Positions 8,919 through 17,991 of a stretch of 64,000 nt of DNA are shown piece by piece. The DNA is taken from the NCBI RefSeq assembly GCF_010119245.1, contig NZ_WNKG01000011.1, positions 124,001 through 188,000 on the forward strand, read 5' to 3'. The DNA comes from Cyclobacterium salsum. Its GTDB lineage: Bacteria > Bacteroidota > Bacteroidia > Cytophagales > Cyclobacteriaceae. Made by a program: the position numbers and the translations under genes. Each line of letters opens with the position of its first letter. Position 1 is the first letter of the stretch. The notes beneath the pieces were generated by a model that was given only the letters and a program-made list of their open reading frames with translations, made no database searches and was not told the DNA's origin.

Positions 8919-9416
8919 ATGAATAATTTTCGAATTGGATTTGGTTACGATGTCCATCAACTGGAAGAAACCGTTGATTTTTGGTTGGGTGGAATTAAAA
9001 TCCCACATGACAAAGGGGCCGTGGGGCATTCGGATGCTGACGTGCTGATACATGTTATTTGTGATGCCCTCCTAGGAGCGGCCAACCTGCGCGATATCGG
9101 CTACCACTTTTCAGATCAGGACCCCCAGTACAAGGGAATTGATAGCAAATTATTATTAAAAGAAGTCATGAGGCTGGTCGCGGATAGCGGCTATGCACTG
9201 GGAAACCTGGATGCCACCATTTGCCTTCAAAAGCCAAAAATCAATCCCTTTATCCCCGAAATGAAAAAATGCCTCTCGGAAGTAATGCAAGTAACCGAAA
9301 ACCAGATCTCTATTAAGGCCACCACCACGGAAAATTTGGGTTTTGTCGGAAGGCAAGAAGGAGTATCTGCCTATTGTGTGGCGTTAATTCACCAGCCAAA
9401 TCAACCCATCAAATGA
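8919..9416 (+). CDS. ispF: 2-C-methyl-D-erythritol 2,4-cyclodiphosphate synthase
   Basis: A 165-residue enzyme of the non-mevalonate (MEP) isoprenoid pathway; it closes CDP-ME-2-phosphate to the cyclic diphosphate. The signature RIGFGYDVHQLEE at the N-terminus supplies the metal-binding Asp and His; GHSDADVLIHVICDALLGAANLRDIGYHFSD and SIKATTTENLGFVGRQEGVSA are the other conserved blocks. Length is normal. Its stop codon overlaps the start of the next gene (ATGA), so translation of the two is probably coupled. Confidence 0.95.
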   Translation: MNNFRIGFGYDVHQLEETVDFWLGGIKIPHDKGAVGHSDADVLIHVICDALLGAANLRDIGYHFSDQDPQYKGIDSKLLLKEVMRLVADSGYALGNLDATICLQKPKINPFIPEMKKCLSEVMQVTENQISIKATTTENLGFVGRQEGVSAYCVALIHQPNQPIK

Positions 9417-10102
9417 ACAAGCAGGAACCCAAAATCATTACTACGGAAGACGGTTCCCACTCGGTATATCTTCCGGAACTCAACGAAAGCTATCATTCTT
9501 CCCATGGTGCCTATCGGGAGTCCATCCACGTATTTCTACTTTATGGCTTGGAAGCCTGGTATGCCCGAAACCGGGGTAAGTTTCCTATCCGGATTTTTGA
9601 GCTGGGCTTTGGTACCGGCCTCAATGCCTGGCTTACCTTGATTTGGGCAGAACAAAATCAGGTTCCGGTATTGTACCACACCATAGAACCCTTTCCCCTT
9701 CCGGAAAAAATCTACGAGTCCTTAAATTATACCCAGCTAGATGAAACCCTCACTCACTACAACGGCTATTTCAAAAAGCTGCACAAAATGGAATGGGACA
9801 CCGGGAAGCCTTTAACGGACTATTTTAACATCAAAAAGGAACGGATTTCCTTGCAGGAGGTCCAGCTATATCCTACTGACATCGTCTACTTTGATGCCTT
9901 TTCTCCTAAAAAACAACCCGAACTATGGGAGAAACCACTACTTGAAAAAATTCATGCCTGTATGAACCCCGGTGCTACCTTTGTTACCTACTGTGCGGCA
10001 GGCCATCTCAAAAAGAATCTTCAATCCCTGGGGCTAACCCTGGATGAGGTGCCTGGACCTCCGGGTAAAAAAGAAATGACCCGGGCATGGAAAAAAAGCT
10101 AA
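9413..10102 (+). CDS. mnmD: tRNA 5-methylaminomethyl-2-thiouridine methyltransferase MnmD
   Basis: A 229-residue SAM-dependent methyltransferase matching the N-terminal half of E. coli MnmC (MnmC2/MnmD), without the FAD oxidase half. It makes the last methylation in mnm5s2U at the wobble base. Visible: the family start TTEDGSHSVYLPELNESYHSSHGAYRES, the SAM site FELGFGTGLNAWLT (residues about 60-75) and DIVYFDAFSPKKQPELW, the DAF(S/A)P block. I start at the ATG overlapping the ispF stop (9413); an upstream frame extension at 9374 would lie inside ispF. Its last 16 nt overlap the next gene. Confidence 0.88.
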   Translation: MNKQEPKIITTEDGSHSVYLPELNESYHSSHGAYRESIHVFLLYGLEAWYARNRGKFPIRIFELGFGTGLNAWLTLIWAEQNQVPVLYHTIEPFPLPEKIYESLNYTQLDETLTHYNGYFKKLHKMEWDTGKPLTDYFNIKKERISLQEVQLYPTDIVYFDAFSPKKQPELWEKPLLEKIHACMNPGATFVTYCAAGHLKKNLQSLGLTLDEVPGPPGKKEMTRAWKKS

Positions 10103-10623
10103 ATAAGGTAGTTTTCCCGTTATTCCTGCTTTGCTGGCTGGGAACCTTAGGCTGTAAGCCAAAAAAGAAAGAGAAAACCTCCGAAAATAGCACATGGAAG
10201 GAGATTATTATTCAGGATAACCAAGCTTCGGCACATCTTGACGGGTGGGTCGAAGTCAAAAATGGTGACAGTACCAGGCAACAATATCTGGATGACGAAA
10301 TCACTGTTTTTGAAAGTTTATTGGTGGATGAAAAACGGATCTACAATGAATTTTATCCGCTCATACAGGATGCCTTCCTATTTGAGGACAAGTTTTATCT
10401 TAAAGCCCGGTTTCCATTGGCCTATAGCGGTGAAATCGAATTTACTTTTCCGGAATTCCCCGATTACGTTCTCACCAAAATCGGGGAACAAGCTTACCAG
10501 GTAGTTATCAACAACGCACTGGATCTAAACGACGTGCTCTTTGATTTACATTACCTTCCATCGGAAACGGACAGCCTGGTACGCACGGAGTATTCCTTTA
10601 CACATGTCGTGTTCGAGGAATAA
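10087..10623 (+). CDS. Lipoprotein of unknown function
   Basis: A 178-residue exported protein. The signal MEKKLNKVVFPLFLLCWLGTLGC gives a lipid Cys at residue 23, followed by a basic stretch (KPKKKEK). The rest is predicted beta-rich (RFPLAYSGEIEFTFPEFPDYVLTKIGE, then SLVRTEYSFTHVVFEE) with no motif that I recognise. It starts within the end of mnmD in another frame, so it belongs to the same ispF-mnmD transcription unit, although nothing links its function to either neighbour. Confidence 0.6.
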   Translation: MEKKLNKVVFPLFLLCWLGTLGCKPKKKEKTSENSTWKEIIIQDNQASAHLDGWVEVKNGDSTRQQYLDDEITVFESLLVDEKRIYNEFYPLIQDAFLFEDKFYLKARFPLAYSGEIEFTFPEFPDYVLTKIGEQAYQVVINNALDLNDVLFDLHYLPSETDSLVRTEYSFTHVVFEE

Positions 10624-10652
10624 AAAAAGGGACGGAAATATTCCCGCCCCTA
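10622..10652 (-). terminator. Terminator after the PfkB kinase gene
   Basis: A GC-rich hairpin with two mismatches (AGGGACGG paired with CCGCCCCT) at 10629-10652; on the reverse strand it is followed by a run of seven T. It ends the reverse-strand unit that begins with the ebo genes, and may also help the forward gene that stops at 10623. Confidence 0.65.
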
Positions 10653-10702
10653 TACATACATCTAACCTTTTTTGATAAATTAACCCTTTTCTGATACGGT
10701 CT

Positions 10703-11710
10703 TTATCCCTGATCCGGCTTGAGCCGATCCAAAATTTCTCCGGCCTCGTCCCAGGTTAGGCGAGGGCCAAATTGACTGACTATTTTGGAAGATGCCATGC
10801 TGGCCAATTTTCCGCTGGAAGCGTAGGAATGGCCGTTGGTAATCCCATAAAGAAAAGCCCCTGCAAACATGTCACCGGCACCATTACTGTCCACAGCCCG
10901 GGTCGGATAGGGTTCGATGTCTATAAACGTCTCGCCATCGTAGATTATCGCTCCGTTTTTACCCTGGGTAATGACAAAACGGGTTGCCAGCTTCTTCATC
11001 GCCTCCCTTGCTTCAAGAAGGGTTTCTTCGCCAGTGTACAACATGGCCTCTTCTTCATTAGCGAAAAGCAGGTCCACCCCATCACCGATTACCTCCTCAA
11101 AACCGGCTCCAAAATACTTGACCATCGCAGGGTCCGAAAAAGTAAGGGCTACTTTTACGCCGTTTTCCTTTGCCACTTGTTTTGCCTTAAGCATGGCCTC
11201 TTTGGCATCAGGAGAAGTGATCAGGTATCCTTCGATATACAGGTACTTGGAGTCTTTGATGGCTTCGAGATTCAGTTGGGATTCTGAAAAGGTTTGAGTA
11301 ATCCCCAGAAAGGTATTCATGGTTCTTTCAGCATCAGCCGTTACCATTACCAGGCATTTACCGGTAATGCCTTTTTCCAACTGATAAGGATCCAGGTTAT
11401 GGTTCACTCCGGACTCCCGAAGATCCTCCATAAAAAACCTACCCAGTTCGTCGTCTGCCACTTTGCAGCAGTAGTACGATTTTCCTCCGAACTGACTGAG
11501 AGCGATAACGGTGTTGGCGGCGGATCCACCACATTGCAGCTTGGAAGTTTTAGTATGAATGGCAGTCATTAGCGTTCCCTGACGTTCTTCATCGACTAGC
11601 GTCATCAGCCCTTTTTCAATACCATTCGTTTCCAGAAAGGCATCGCTTACCTCAAACTCTATATCCACCAGGGCATTTCCCATACCCGTCACATCGTATT
11701 TTTTCGTCAT
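10703..11710 (-). CDS. PfkB-family carbohydrate/nucleoside kinase (adenosine kinase-like)
   Basis: A 335-residue ribokinase-fold enzyme. The start VTGMGNALVDIEF, CGGSAANTVIALSQFGG (substrate site) and the C-terminal anion-hole motif DSNGAGDMFAGAFLYG with the catalytic Asp (about residue 278) identify the family. Overall sequence pattern is the adenosine/ribokinase-like group often annotated as adenosine kinase in Bacteroidota; the true substrate could also be another nucleoside or sugar. It is the last gene of the reverse-strand run that starts with eboA, 55 nt after the TMEM220-like gene and before a terminator. Confidence 0.82.
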   Translation of the reverse strand: MTKKYDVTGMGNALVDIEFEVSDAFLETNGIEKGLMTLVDEERQGTLMTAIHTKTSKLQCGGSAANTVIALSQFGGKSYYCCKVADDELGRFFMEDLRESGVNHNLDPYQLEKGITGKCLVMVTADAERTMNTFLGITQTFSESQLNLEAIKDSKYLYIEGYLITSPDAKEAMLKAKQVAKENGVKVALTFSDPAMVKYFGAGFEEVIGDGVDLLFANEEEAMLYTGEETLLEAREAMKKLATRFVITQGKNGAIIYDGETFIDIEPYPTRAVDSNGAGDMFAGAFLYGITNGHSYASSGKLASMASSKIVSQFGPRLTWDEAGEILDRLKPDQG

Positions 11711-11765
11711 GTTTTATGATTTATTTTTTTCAAGCCAGCAAAGTGGCCAAACTTGGATCTATGGA

Positions 11766-12170
11766 TCAAGTGTCCTGCTTGTTTTTATTCTGATTTTCCA
11801 ACAGCCTTTTTCTCCTTCCGATAATTGCCTGCAGCGCAAAGGTGATTGCTGCCAGGGTTAAGCCAAAAAATTCACGATTCGTTTCCATGGCAATGGTTTT
11901 CATGGAAAGGTCTTTTTGTTGCCACTCTTCACCTATCCATCCCAGGATATTATCCGGCCAGAAGAATACCGCAGCAATCAAATAACTAAAGGTGAAGAAC
12001 ACCAGTAGGTTCACGTTAAACTTTCCAAAAAAAGCAAACCCGGCAGTTAGCGCAGCAATCAGGTACACGGGTACCCACCTCATTGGGTCCGGATCATTTA
12101 TCTGCCAAAAGGCAAACAATAAAAACAGCAGCGAACTGATACCGAAAAACCATTTCCAACCTTTTGTCAT
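11766..12170 (-). CDS. TMEM220-family small membrane protein
   Basis: A 134-residue integral membrane protein with four probable helices (residues about 7-24, 33-48, 52-70 and 98-118) and the conserved segment FAFWQINDPDPMRWVPVYL, typical of the transmembrane-220 family. The C-terminus is short, basic and polar. Function of the family is unknown. It lies 47 nt after eboF and 55 nt before the PfkB gene on the same strand with no terminator between, so it may be a passenger or partner of the ebo operon. Confidence 0.78.
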   Translation of the reverse strand: MTKGWKWFFGISSLLFLLFAFWQINDPDPMRWVPVYLIAALTAGFAFFGKFNVNLLVFFTFSYLIAAVFFWPDNILGWIGEEWQQKDLSMKTIAMETNREFFGLTLAAITFALQAIIGRRKRLLENQNKNKQDT

Positions 12171-12217
12171 AGGATTAGTAAGTTACTGATTTTAGAAATA
12201 AAACGTAGCTGCTTCCT

Positions 12218-13594
12218 TCATTTTCTCATCACTTGATCGTAAATCAAAGAATACACGTCTGTGGGGCTAACTTCATCTGCCCTATCCGAGGAGTGGGAGG
12301 GTAAAATCAATATGGGCCAGTCCAGCGAATTCTCGCTAATTCGTCCATGGGAGCCTTTTACCAGGTCAGCCTGTAAAGGGATCACGTCCATCAGGTACCT
12401 GAATCCCAGTTTCTTTTTAAGCAAAATCCAACCTAATTTTCCTTTCAGAAAGGGAATTTCCGGATTGGCAAACATTTCGACCGGATCGTAGCCGGGTTTC
12501 CTATGGATATCTACCGTACGCGCATAGTCCGGTGCCTTCGCATCATCCAGCCAATAATAATAGGTAAACCAGGAGTCCTTGTCTGCTACGGCTACCAGAT
12601 CACCTGCCCGTTCGTGGTTTAGGTGGTATTCTTTTTTCCCTTCCTCATCCAGCACCTTTTCAACCCCGGGCAGGGAAGCTATCAGTTTTTTGACCGCCTC
12701 TTTTTCCGCTGGATCATTAATATAAATATGCGCCAACTGATGGTCTGAAACCGCAAATGCCTTACAGGTGCCTGCATCCAGGGTTTCCAATCCCAGTTCA
12801 TCCTTTACCTGGATATAGCCTTCTTTTCTAAGGGCCCGGTTGATATGGATCGGCTTGTTTACGGAAGTGATTCCATATTCAGAGAGTAAGATAATCTCCG
12901 CGCCTTGCTGCTCGTAATAGGTAATTAATCGCTCACACAAAGCGTCTATCTCCTCCAAATCCTTTCCAATGAAATCAAAATCGGTTCCGTGTTTTTGCAA
13001 GCCATAATCCAGATGAGGCAGGTAAATAAAGGTAAGCGTGGGGTCATGCCATTCGTCCACTTTCATAGACGCTTCCGCTATCCATTTGGAAGAAGAGATA
13101 TTGGCATTGGGCCCCCAAAAGGAAAACAAGGGAAACTGACCCAGCTCTTTCTGTAGGCGATCCCGCAAATCCATGGGCTGACTATGAACATCCGGCAATT
13201 TCCGGCCATCGGATGGATACAAGGGTCTCGGCGTAACCCCATAGTCTACCGAGGAATACATATTGTACCACCAAAACATATTGGAACAGGTAAAATCCGG
13301 GTTTTCGGCCTTCAGCGCATCCCAAATTTTAGATGACTGGACCAGGTGATTGGATTGCCTCCAGAATTTGACCTCACATTCATCCTTAAAATACCAGCCA
13401 TTCCCCACAATCCCGTTTTCGGCAGGCCATTTACCGGTAAGGTAAACGGACTGCGCCGAACAGGTAACGGCGGGAAGTACCGGTTTAATAGACGCTTGTT
13501 TTCTTTTTTTTACCCACTGGCTGAGGAAGGGGGTGTGTTTTCCCAGGATCCTTCCCGATAGCGCCACTACGTTGAGTACAACTGTTTTCTTCAT
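12218..13594 (-). CDS. eboF: EboF-like nucleotide pyrophosphatase/phosphodiesterase
   Basis: A 458-residue member of the alkaline phosphatase superfamily (type I phosphodiesterase/nucleotide pyrophosphatase, PF01663). The segment PAVTCSAQSVYLTGKWPAENGIVGNGW holds the Thr/Ser nucleophile region, and LPHLDYGLQKHG, LLSEYGIT and the final GSHGR supply metal-site residues. The ATG at 13594 overlaps the eboE stop (ATGA) and starts with MKKTVVLNVVALSG, so I prefer it to the frame extension at 13615. In ebo clusters this gene is usually last. Its substrate is unknown; no signal peptide is evident, so the site of action is probably cytosolic. Confidence 0.82.
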   Translation of the reverse strand: MKKTVVLNVVALSGRILGKHTPFLSQWVKKRKQASIKPVLPAVTCSAQSVYLTGKWPAENGIVGNGWYFKDECEVKFWRQSNHLVQSSKIWDALKAENPDFTCSNMFWWYNMYSSVDYGVTPRPLYPSDGRKLPDVHSQPMDLRDRLQKELGQFPLFSFWGPNANISSSKWIAEASMKVDEWHDPTLTFIYLPHLDYGLQKHGTDFDFIGKDLEEIDALCERLITYYEQQGAEIILLSEYGITSVNKPIHINRALRKEGYIQVKDELGLETLDAGTCKAFAVSDHQLAHIYINDPAEKEAVKKLIASLPGVEKVLDEEGKKEYHLNHERAGDLVAVADKDSWFTYYYWLDDAKAPDYARTVDIHRKPGYDPVEMFANPEIPFLKGKLGWILLKKKLGFRYLMDVIPLQADLVKGSHGRISENSLDWPILILPSHSSDRADEVSPTDVYSLIYDQVMRK

Positions 13595-14799
13595 GTAATT
13601 TGTTTTTTCACCCAATCCAGCTCCCGGATGATGGATTGTCCCAAAGACAGGTGAATGTCTTCGGGCAACACCTCCCAGGTATAGGTTTCCACTTCAAGCT
13701 GCGCAGAATACTGCCCTTTTTCATTTAATTTTAAAACGGTAAGAATATCCTCCTGGGTGGATTGTAAGGTACCGTAACCGGATAAAAATACCGGTACATG
13801 GAAATGGATCCTCCATTCGACTTCTTCCGTTTCTGATAGCTTCAACAAGGCATCCGGTAAATCAGGATAAGCGTGTTGGGTGCCATCCTTTTCGACTCCG
13901 ATGACCTGGTGCAGGTAGGTAGATTCCACGAAGGGCAACAATGCCTTTTCTACTGCTTTTCGCTCCCCTATTTTTTCTGGAATCGGTATTTTTAAGGCAG
14001 CACTGAGCTGAAATTTGCCAATTTTGATCCCTTCTTCCTGAAATCTTTTTAGGACCGCATCGTGATCCTCGTAGGCCACCGCAAAGTGACACACATCGTA
14101 ACAAACCCGTATATGATCCAAAATAAGTTCCCGGGCAGCCGCTGCAGCCATTCCATATTTTTCACCAAACCGCCTCATCCCTTTTGGAAGCAACCAATTT
14201 TTATAAAACTGGATTAATCCTACCGAATTCTCAATGATCCCATCGGGTTCTGGTTCTATATCCAGGTGGAGCAACTGACCCTTTTCCTTTTTCAGGAGAT
14301 ACAAACGGTCCACCACTTCCAGCAGGTGATCGCAAGATTGGATCATTACCTGTTCCAATGCTTCCGGAGTTTTGTGCCAGTGTTTGTAGCTTAATGGAGA
14401 AGTGGAAATGCCCGCATCCATGCCGGTGGGCATAATAGCTGATAAGATATCGAATAGCCGGAGGGTATAGGTGACCCGATCCCGAGTAGTCCAGTCGGGA
14501 TGATGCACCTCATCTTTTACTACCTGCCGGTGAAAGCCGCCAAAGGGAAAACCATTTAACGTGAACACGTAGCAGTGATTCGCTTCCAGCCAGCTTTTGA
14601 GCTCGCCTAATTTTCCTGGTTCCATTAATTCCCTGCTTGCCTCATCCGAAATCCTCAATCCGATTCCAAAGAGCTGTTTTGCGGACAGCCTTTCTTTTAT
14701 CGGTGGAACGTAATCTTTGAGGTTGGTAAAGGTTGCTTCCCAGCTTTCTCCGGGATGAATATTGGTACAATAGGTTAAATGATAGTCGGCAATGTGCAT
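13591..14799 (-). CDS. eboE: Metabolite traffic protein EboE (TIM-barrel)
   Basis: A 402-residue protein of the sugar-phosphate isomerase/AP-endonuclease-2-like TIM-barrel group. Hallmarks of EboE are the start HLTYCTNIHPGESW, the segment FTLNGFPFGGFHRQVVKDEVHHPDW and LHLDIEPEPDGIIENS. Conserved His, Asp and Glu residues (for example CYDVCHFAVAYED and WRIHFHVPVF) suggest a metal centre. Gene order, 36 nt after eboD and overlapping eboF by 4 nt, confirms the identity. In cyanobacteria the cluster is needed for export of a scytonemin precursor to the periplasm; the reaction of EboE itself has not been shown. Confidence 0.9.
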   Translation of the reverse strand: MHIADYHLTYCTNIHPGESWEATFTNLKDYVPPIKERLSAKQLFGIGLRISDEASRELMEPGKLGELKSWLEANHCYVFTLNGFPFGGFHRQVVKDEVHHPDWTTRDRVTYTLRLFDILSAIMPTGMDAGISTSPLSYKHWHKTPEALEQVMIQSCDHLLEVVDRLYLLKKEKGQLLHLDIEPEPDGIIENSVGLIQFYKNWLLPKGMRRFGEKYGMAAAAARELILDHIRVCYDVCHFAVAYEDHDAVLKRFQEEGIKIGKFQLSAALKIPIPEKIGERKAVEKALLPFVESTYLHQVIGVEKDGTQHAYPDLPDALLKLSETEEVEWRIHFHVPVFLSGYGTLQSTQEDILTVLKLNEKGQYSAQLEVETYTWEVLPEDIHLSLGQSIIRELDWVKKQIT

Positions 14800-14835
14800 G
14801 TCTCAGGTTCTACTTGATTGACTTAAAAATAAGGA

Positions 14836-15996
14836 TTAGGCCCTGGAATTAGCTAATTGTAATTGATTTAATTTTTCAACGGCATTGCGTACCAATGCCG
14901 GGTCCATTTGATGAACTTCTACTCCGCTGCCAATTTTATCCAGCAGCATGATGGTTAATTCTCCCCCCAGGTGTTCTCTGAATTCTTCCAGGCCCTTTAA
15001 TAGGGAATCTCCGGACAATTCCGGAACATATAACTCAAAACCAAGTTTAACGATGACATCCAGCACCCTGTTCAATTCGTTTTCAGAAATCATTCCCGCC
15101 AGAAAGGAATACGTCGTATCCAGGGCAATACCGATGGCGACTGCCTCTCCGTGGCGTATTCGGTAATCGCTCAAATGCTCTAGTTTATGTGCTGACCAGT
15201 GTCCAAAGTCCAGCGGCCTGGAAGAACCCGCTTCAAAGGGATCGCCGGAAGCAATGTGGTCCATGTGCATCTGGGCACAGCGGTAAATCAACTCCTGCAT
15301 GGAGGAATGATTTTTATCCATCAAATCCAGTGCCTGCTGTTCTATCCACACAAAAAAGGAAGCGTCTTTGATCAATGCCACCTTTAGAGCCTCCGAAATT
15401 CCGGAACGCCAATCCCTCTCCTCCAGGGTCTGGAGGAATTGCGCATCGTTAATCACGGCATAGGGAGGAGCAAAAGCCCCCAGGTAATTTTTCTTTCCGT
15501 AAGCATTGATACCATTTTTAACCCCAACGCCCGAATCATTTTGTGAAAGCACCGTGGTGGGAATGCGAATGTGGCGAATCCCTCGATGGGCTATCGTGGC
15601 GGCAAAACCGACCATGTCCAGCAGGGCCCCTCCCCCTAATCCAACAATATAGGAATGCCTGTCTATTCCGTATTCATGCGTGGCCTTTAAAACCTGCTGA
15701 AAATACTGCTGATCGTTTTTCACCTGCTCCCCACCAGGCACGACGAGGGGTTCTGCACACAAGTTAAATAGGTCGCTGTTTTCAGCGGCATAGGTTTTGA
15801 TCGCAGCTAGCAGACCGGGATGATGTCGGACCACTCCTTCATCCAAAACCAGGTATACCTTGGGAACTTTGTCCCCTTTTACTAAATCTGCAAAAAGACC
15901 GTTAGCGGAAGAAAATAAATTTTCCGTAAAAAAAACCTGGTAGGTAAACGGGACACTGAAAACCTGCTCAATTGATTGATGCACTCTTTTTTCCAT
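14836..15996 (-). CDS. eboD: 3-dehydroquinate synthase-like protein EboD
   Basis: A 386-residue protein of the AroB/sugar-phosphate cyclase fold. The nucleotide site VGLGGGALLDMVGFAATIAHRGIRHIRIPTTVL, the segment GVGVKNGINAYGKKNYLGAF and a zinc-type site (EALKVALIKD, FGHWSAHKLE, RIRHGEAVAIG) are visible. It lies between eboC and eboE, which marks it as the EboD subgroup rather than the shikimate enzyme AroB. Members of this fold cyclise 7-carbon sugar phosphates, but the substrate of EboD is unknown. Confidence 0.9.
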   Translation of the reverse strand: MEKRVHQSIEQVFSVPFTYQVFFTENLFSSANGLFADLVKGDKVPKVYLVLDEGVVRHHPGLLAAIKTYAAENSDLFNLCAEPLVVPGGEQVKNDQQYFQQVLKATHEYGIDRHSYIVGLGGGALLDMVGFAATIAHRGIRHIRIPTTVLSQNDSGVGVKNGINAYGKKNYLGAFAPPYAVINDAQFLQTLEERDWRSGISEALKVALIKDASFFVWIEQQALDLMDKNHSSMQELIYRCAQMHMDHIASGDPFEAGSSRPLDFGHWSAHKLEHLSDYRIRHGEAVAIGIALDTTYSFLAGMISENELNRVLDVIVKLGFELYVPELSGDSLLKGLEEFREHLGGELTIMLLDKIGSGVEVHQMDPALVRNAVEKLNQLQLANSRA

Positions 15997-16065
15997 TTTT
16001 AACTAGACGATTCCGCCGAACGTTTCATTTCATTAATATAAGTAATAAATCCCCTTTTTGGTTCA

Positions 16066-16965
16066 TCAGGTTACGGCAAATACCTTGGCTAATTGCAAGG
16101 ATACCGGCAATAGTAACAAAATGATCAAACCCACCAGCCATCCAGAAAAAGCGGCTGCGAGAGAAGCATTTACAAGGATTAAGGCGAGTACTGCCGCCTT
16201 CACGGATTTGCCAATCAGTGCCGGTTCTTGCTTCTTTATTGCTTTCACCAACGGAGGGAAAATAAAATAGGCCAGTAAGACCAGAAAGGGAAGGCTTACC
16301 CAAAAATGATCTTTCTGAATGTAAGCCAACCCGGCTATAAATAAAAGGATGCTCGCGTACATGACCAACCCGCCATACAACGCACGGGTGGTTTTCCCAT
16401 GCACCTCTCCGCGGCTGACCATGGTGATGGCGGCAACATAAACCAGCGGAACCAATCCAATGTAGGCAAATTGCTGCACCGCCCCCGGAACCAGACTCAT
16501 ACCCAAAAGCAGGTTTCCTGTTCTGCATAAGCCCATATTTACAGGGCCAAAAAGGGTTTGGTGTTTTCCCCAGGCATCGTACAGAAGGGCCAAAAGGGCC
16601 ACCGCCAGGGCCAGAACTCCGGAAAGCAAACTAACCTGCCAGGCGGCTACCACACCCATCAAAAGCAATAAAAAGGCCATCCAGCCCGCACTTCTAACGC
16701 TCGCCTGCCCACTGGGGATGGGGCGTTCGGGACGTTCCTTTTTATCCAATTCGGCATCAAAGACATCGTTAAAAGCCACCCCGCCACCATAGAGACCAAT
16801 CGTGGCAAGAACCAACCAGGCAAGATTGCCCCACCATTCTGACTGGTTTTCCTGAATAAGGAAATAAGCAGCTCCTGAGATGGCCGCACCGGCCAGAATA
16901 TCGGCTATTGCCGTGATAATATTAGCCGGTCGGGTGAGTCTGATGTGAGCAATTAAGGAACGCAT
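16066..16965 (-). CDS. eboC: UbiA-like prenyltransferase EboC
   Basis: A 299-residue integral membrane protein of the UbiA superfamily with about eight or nine helices. The two Asp-rich sites expected in this family are represented by NDVFDAELDKKERPERPIPSG (residues about 64-84) and by LLYDAWGKH in the middle. UbiA enzymes transfer a prenyl chain to an aromatic acceptor in the membrane; the donor and acceptor of EboC are unknown. I start at the ATG at 16965 (MRSLIAHIRLTRPAN), which fits the family; a TTG start four codons upstream would overlap eboB. The gene follows eboB by 8 nt. Confidence 0.88.
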   Translation of the reverse strand: MRSLIAHIRLTRPANIITAIADILAGAAISGAAYFLIQENQSEWWGNLAWLVLATIGLYGGGVAFNDVFDAELDKKERPERPIPSGQASVRSAGWMAFLLLLMGVVAAWQVSLLSGVLALAVALLALLYDAWGKHQTLFGPVNMGLCRTGNLLLGMSLVPGAVQQFAYIGLVPLVYVAAITMVSRGEVHGKTTRALYGGLVMYASILLFIAGLAYIQKDHFWVSLPFLVLLAYFIFPPLVKAIKKQEPALIGKSVKAAVLALILVNASLAAAFSGWLVGLIILLLLPVSLQLAKVFAVT

Positions 16966-16973
16966 CGACCGAA

Positions 16974-17885
16974 TCAATTCTCTATGATATTCGAGGAATC
17001 ATTGTCCACTCTGGGTTTTTGTCCCCCTCTCAAGACGGTACTTCCTCCATGTTTTTTGGTTTGGTCGATGGGTTCTTTTTCCAGCCAGTCTTTTTCTTCC
17101 ATCTGCCCGCTTTGCCCGTATGCCTTCAATGCATTTTGATAACAAACCATCCGCACATGCTCCTCCGGAATTCCTTTTTCCAACATCAAATCGGCCGTCT
17201 TTGGCACTGCCAGCGGATCGCTGATACCCCAATCCGCCGCACTATCCACGATGATCCGGTCTGGTCCATATTCTCTGACTATTTCGACCATTCGCTCACT
17301 TCCCATTTTGGTATGGGGATAGATGGTAAACGCCGCCCAGTAGCCTCTATCCAGCACTTCTCTCACCGTTTCTTCGTTGTTGTGATCGACGATGACCATT
17401 CCCGGATCCAGGCCGTGTTCCTCACTCACATCCATACTCCGGATGGTTCCTTTCTTTTTATCCCGATGGGGAGTATGGATCATCACCGGAAGATCCACGT
17501 CTTTGGCAAGCTCCAGCTGCAAGCGGTAAAAGCGGTCCTCTGCTTCCGTTTGGTCGTCATATCCAATCTCACCAATCGCCACCACTCCTTCTTTACCGAC
17601 ATACAGCGGCAACAACTCCATGACTTCTTCCGCTAAGGATACATTATTAGCCTCCTTGCTATTCAAGCCGATGGTACAATAATGAACGATACCAAATTGC
17701 TTGGCCCGAAAACGTTCCCAACCTACCAGGCTGCTGAAATAATCCTGAAAGCTACCCACCTTGGTGCGGGGCTGTCCCAACCAAAACGCCGGTTCAATGA
17801 CCGCTACGATCCCCGCCTTCTGCATGGCTTCGTAATCGTCTGTAGTCCGGGAGGTAACGTGTATATGTGGATCGATGTACATCAT
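16974..17885 (-). CDS. eboB: TatD-like metal-dependent hydrolase EboB
   Basis: A 303-residue TIM-barrel hydrolase of the TatD/amidohydrolase type. The first metal-binding pair is in YIDPHIHVTSRT; GEIGYDD, PVMIHTPHRD, MVIVDHNNEE and RIIVDSAADWG carry the remaining acidic and His ligands. The C-terminal 30 residues are polar and low-complexity. Position after eboA and directly before eboC agrees with the standard ebo order. Reaction unknown; family members hydrolyse phosphoester or amide bonds. Confidence 0.88.
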   Translation of the reverse strand: MMYIDPHIHVTSRTTDDYEAMQKAGIVAVIEPAFWLGQPRTKVGSFQDYFSSLVGWERFRAKQFGIVHYCTIGLNSKEANNVSLAEEVMELLPLYVGKEGVVAIGEIGYDDQTEAEDRFYRLQLELAKDVDLPVMIHTPHRDKKKGTIRSMDVSEEHGLDPGMVIVDHNNEETVREVLDRGYWAAFTIYPHTKMGSERMVEIVREYGPDRIIVDSAADWGISDPLAVPKTADLMLEKGIPEEHVRMVCYQNALKAYGQSGQMEEKDWLEKEPIDQTKKHGGSTVLRGGQKPRVDNDSSNIIEN

Positions 17886-17991
17886 AACGATTTAATTTTA
17901 TTTGCTAACCTAATCTTTTTTTAATCCAATTCATAACGATCCCCGGTGAACGGGTCATTTCCTAAGGAAGCGGCAAATAAGAAAGCTGAAC

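Noticed and set aside
14836-15996. Shikimate-pathway aroB
   Set aside because: The fold is shared, but the position between eboC and eboE marks it as EboD; a separate aroB is expected elsewhere.
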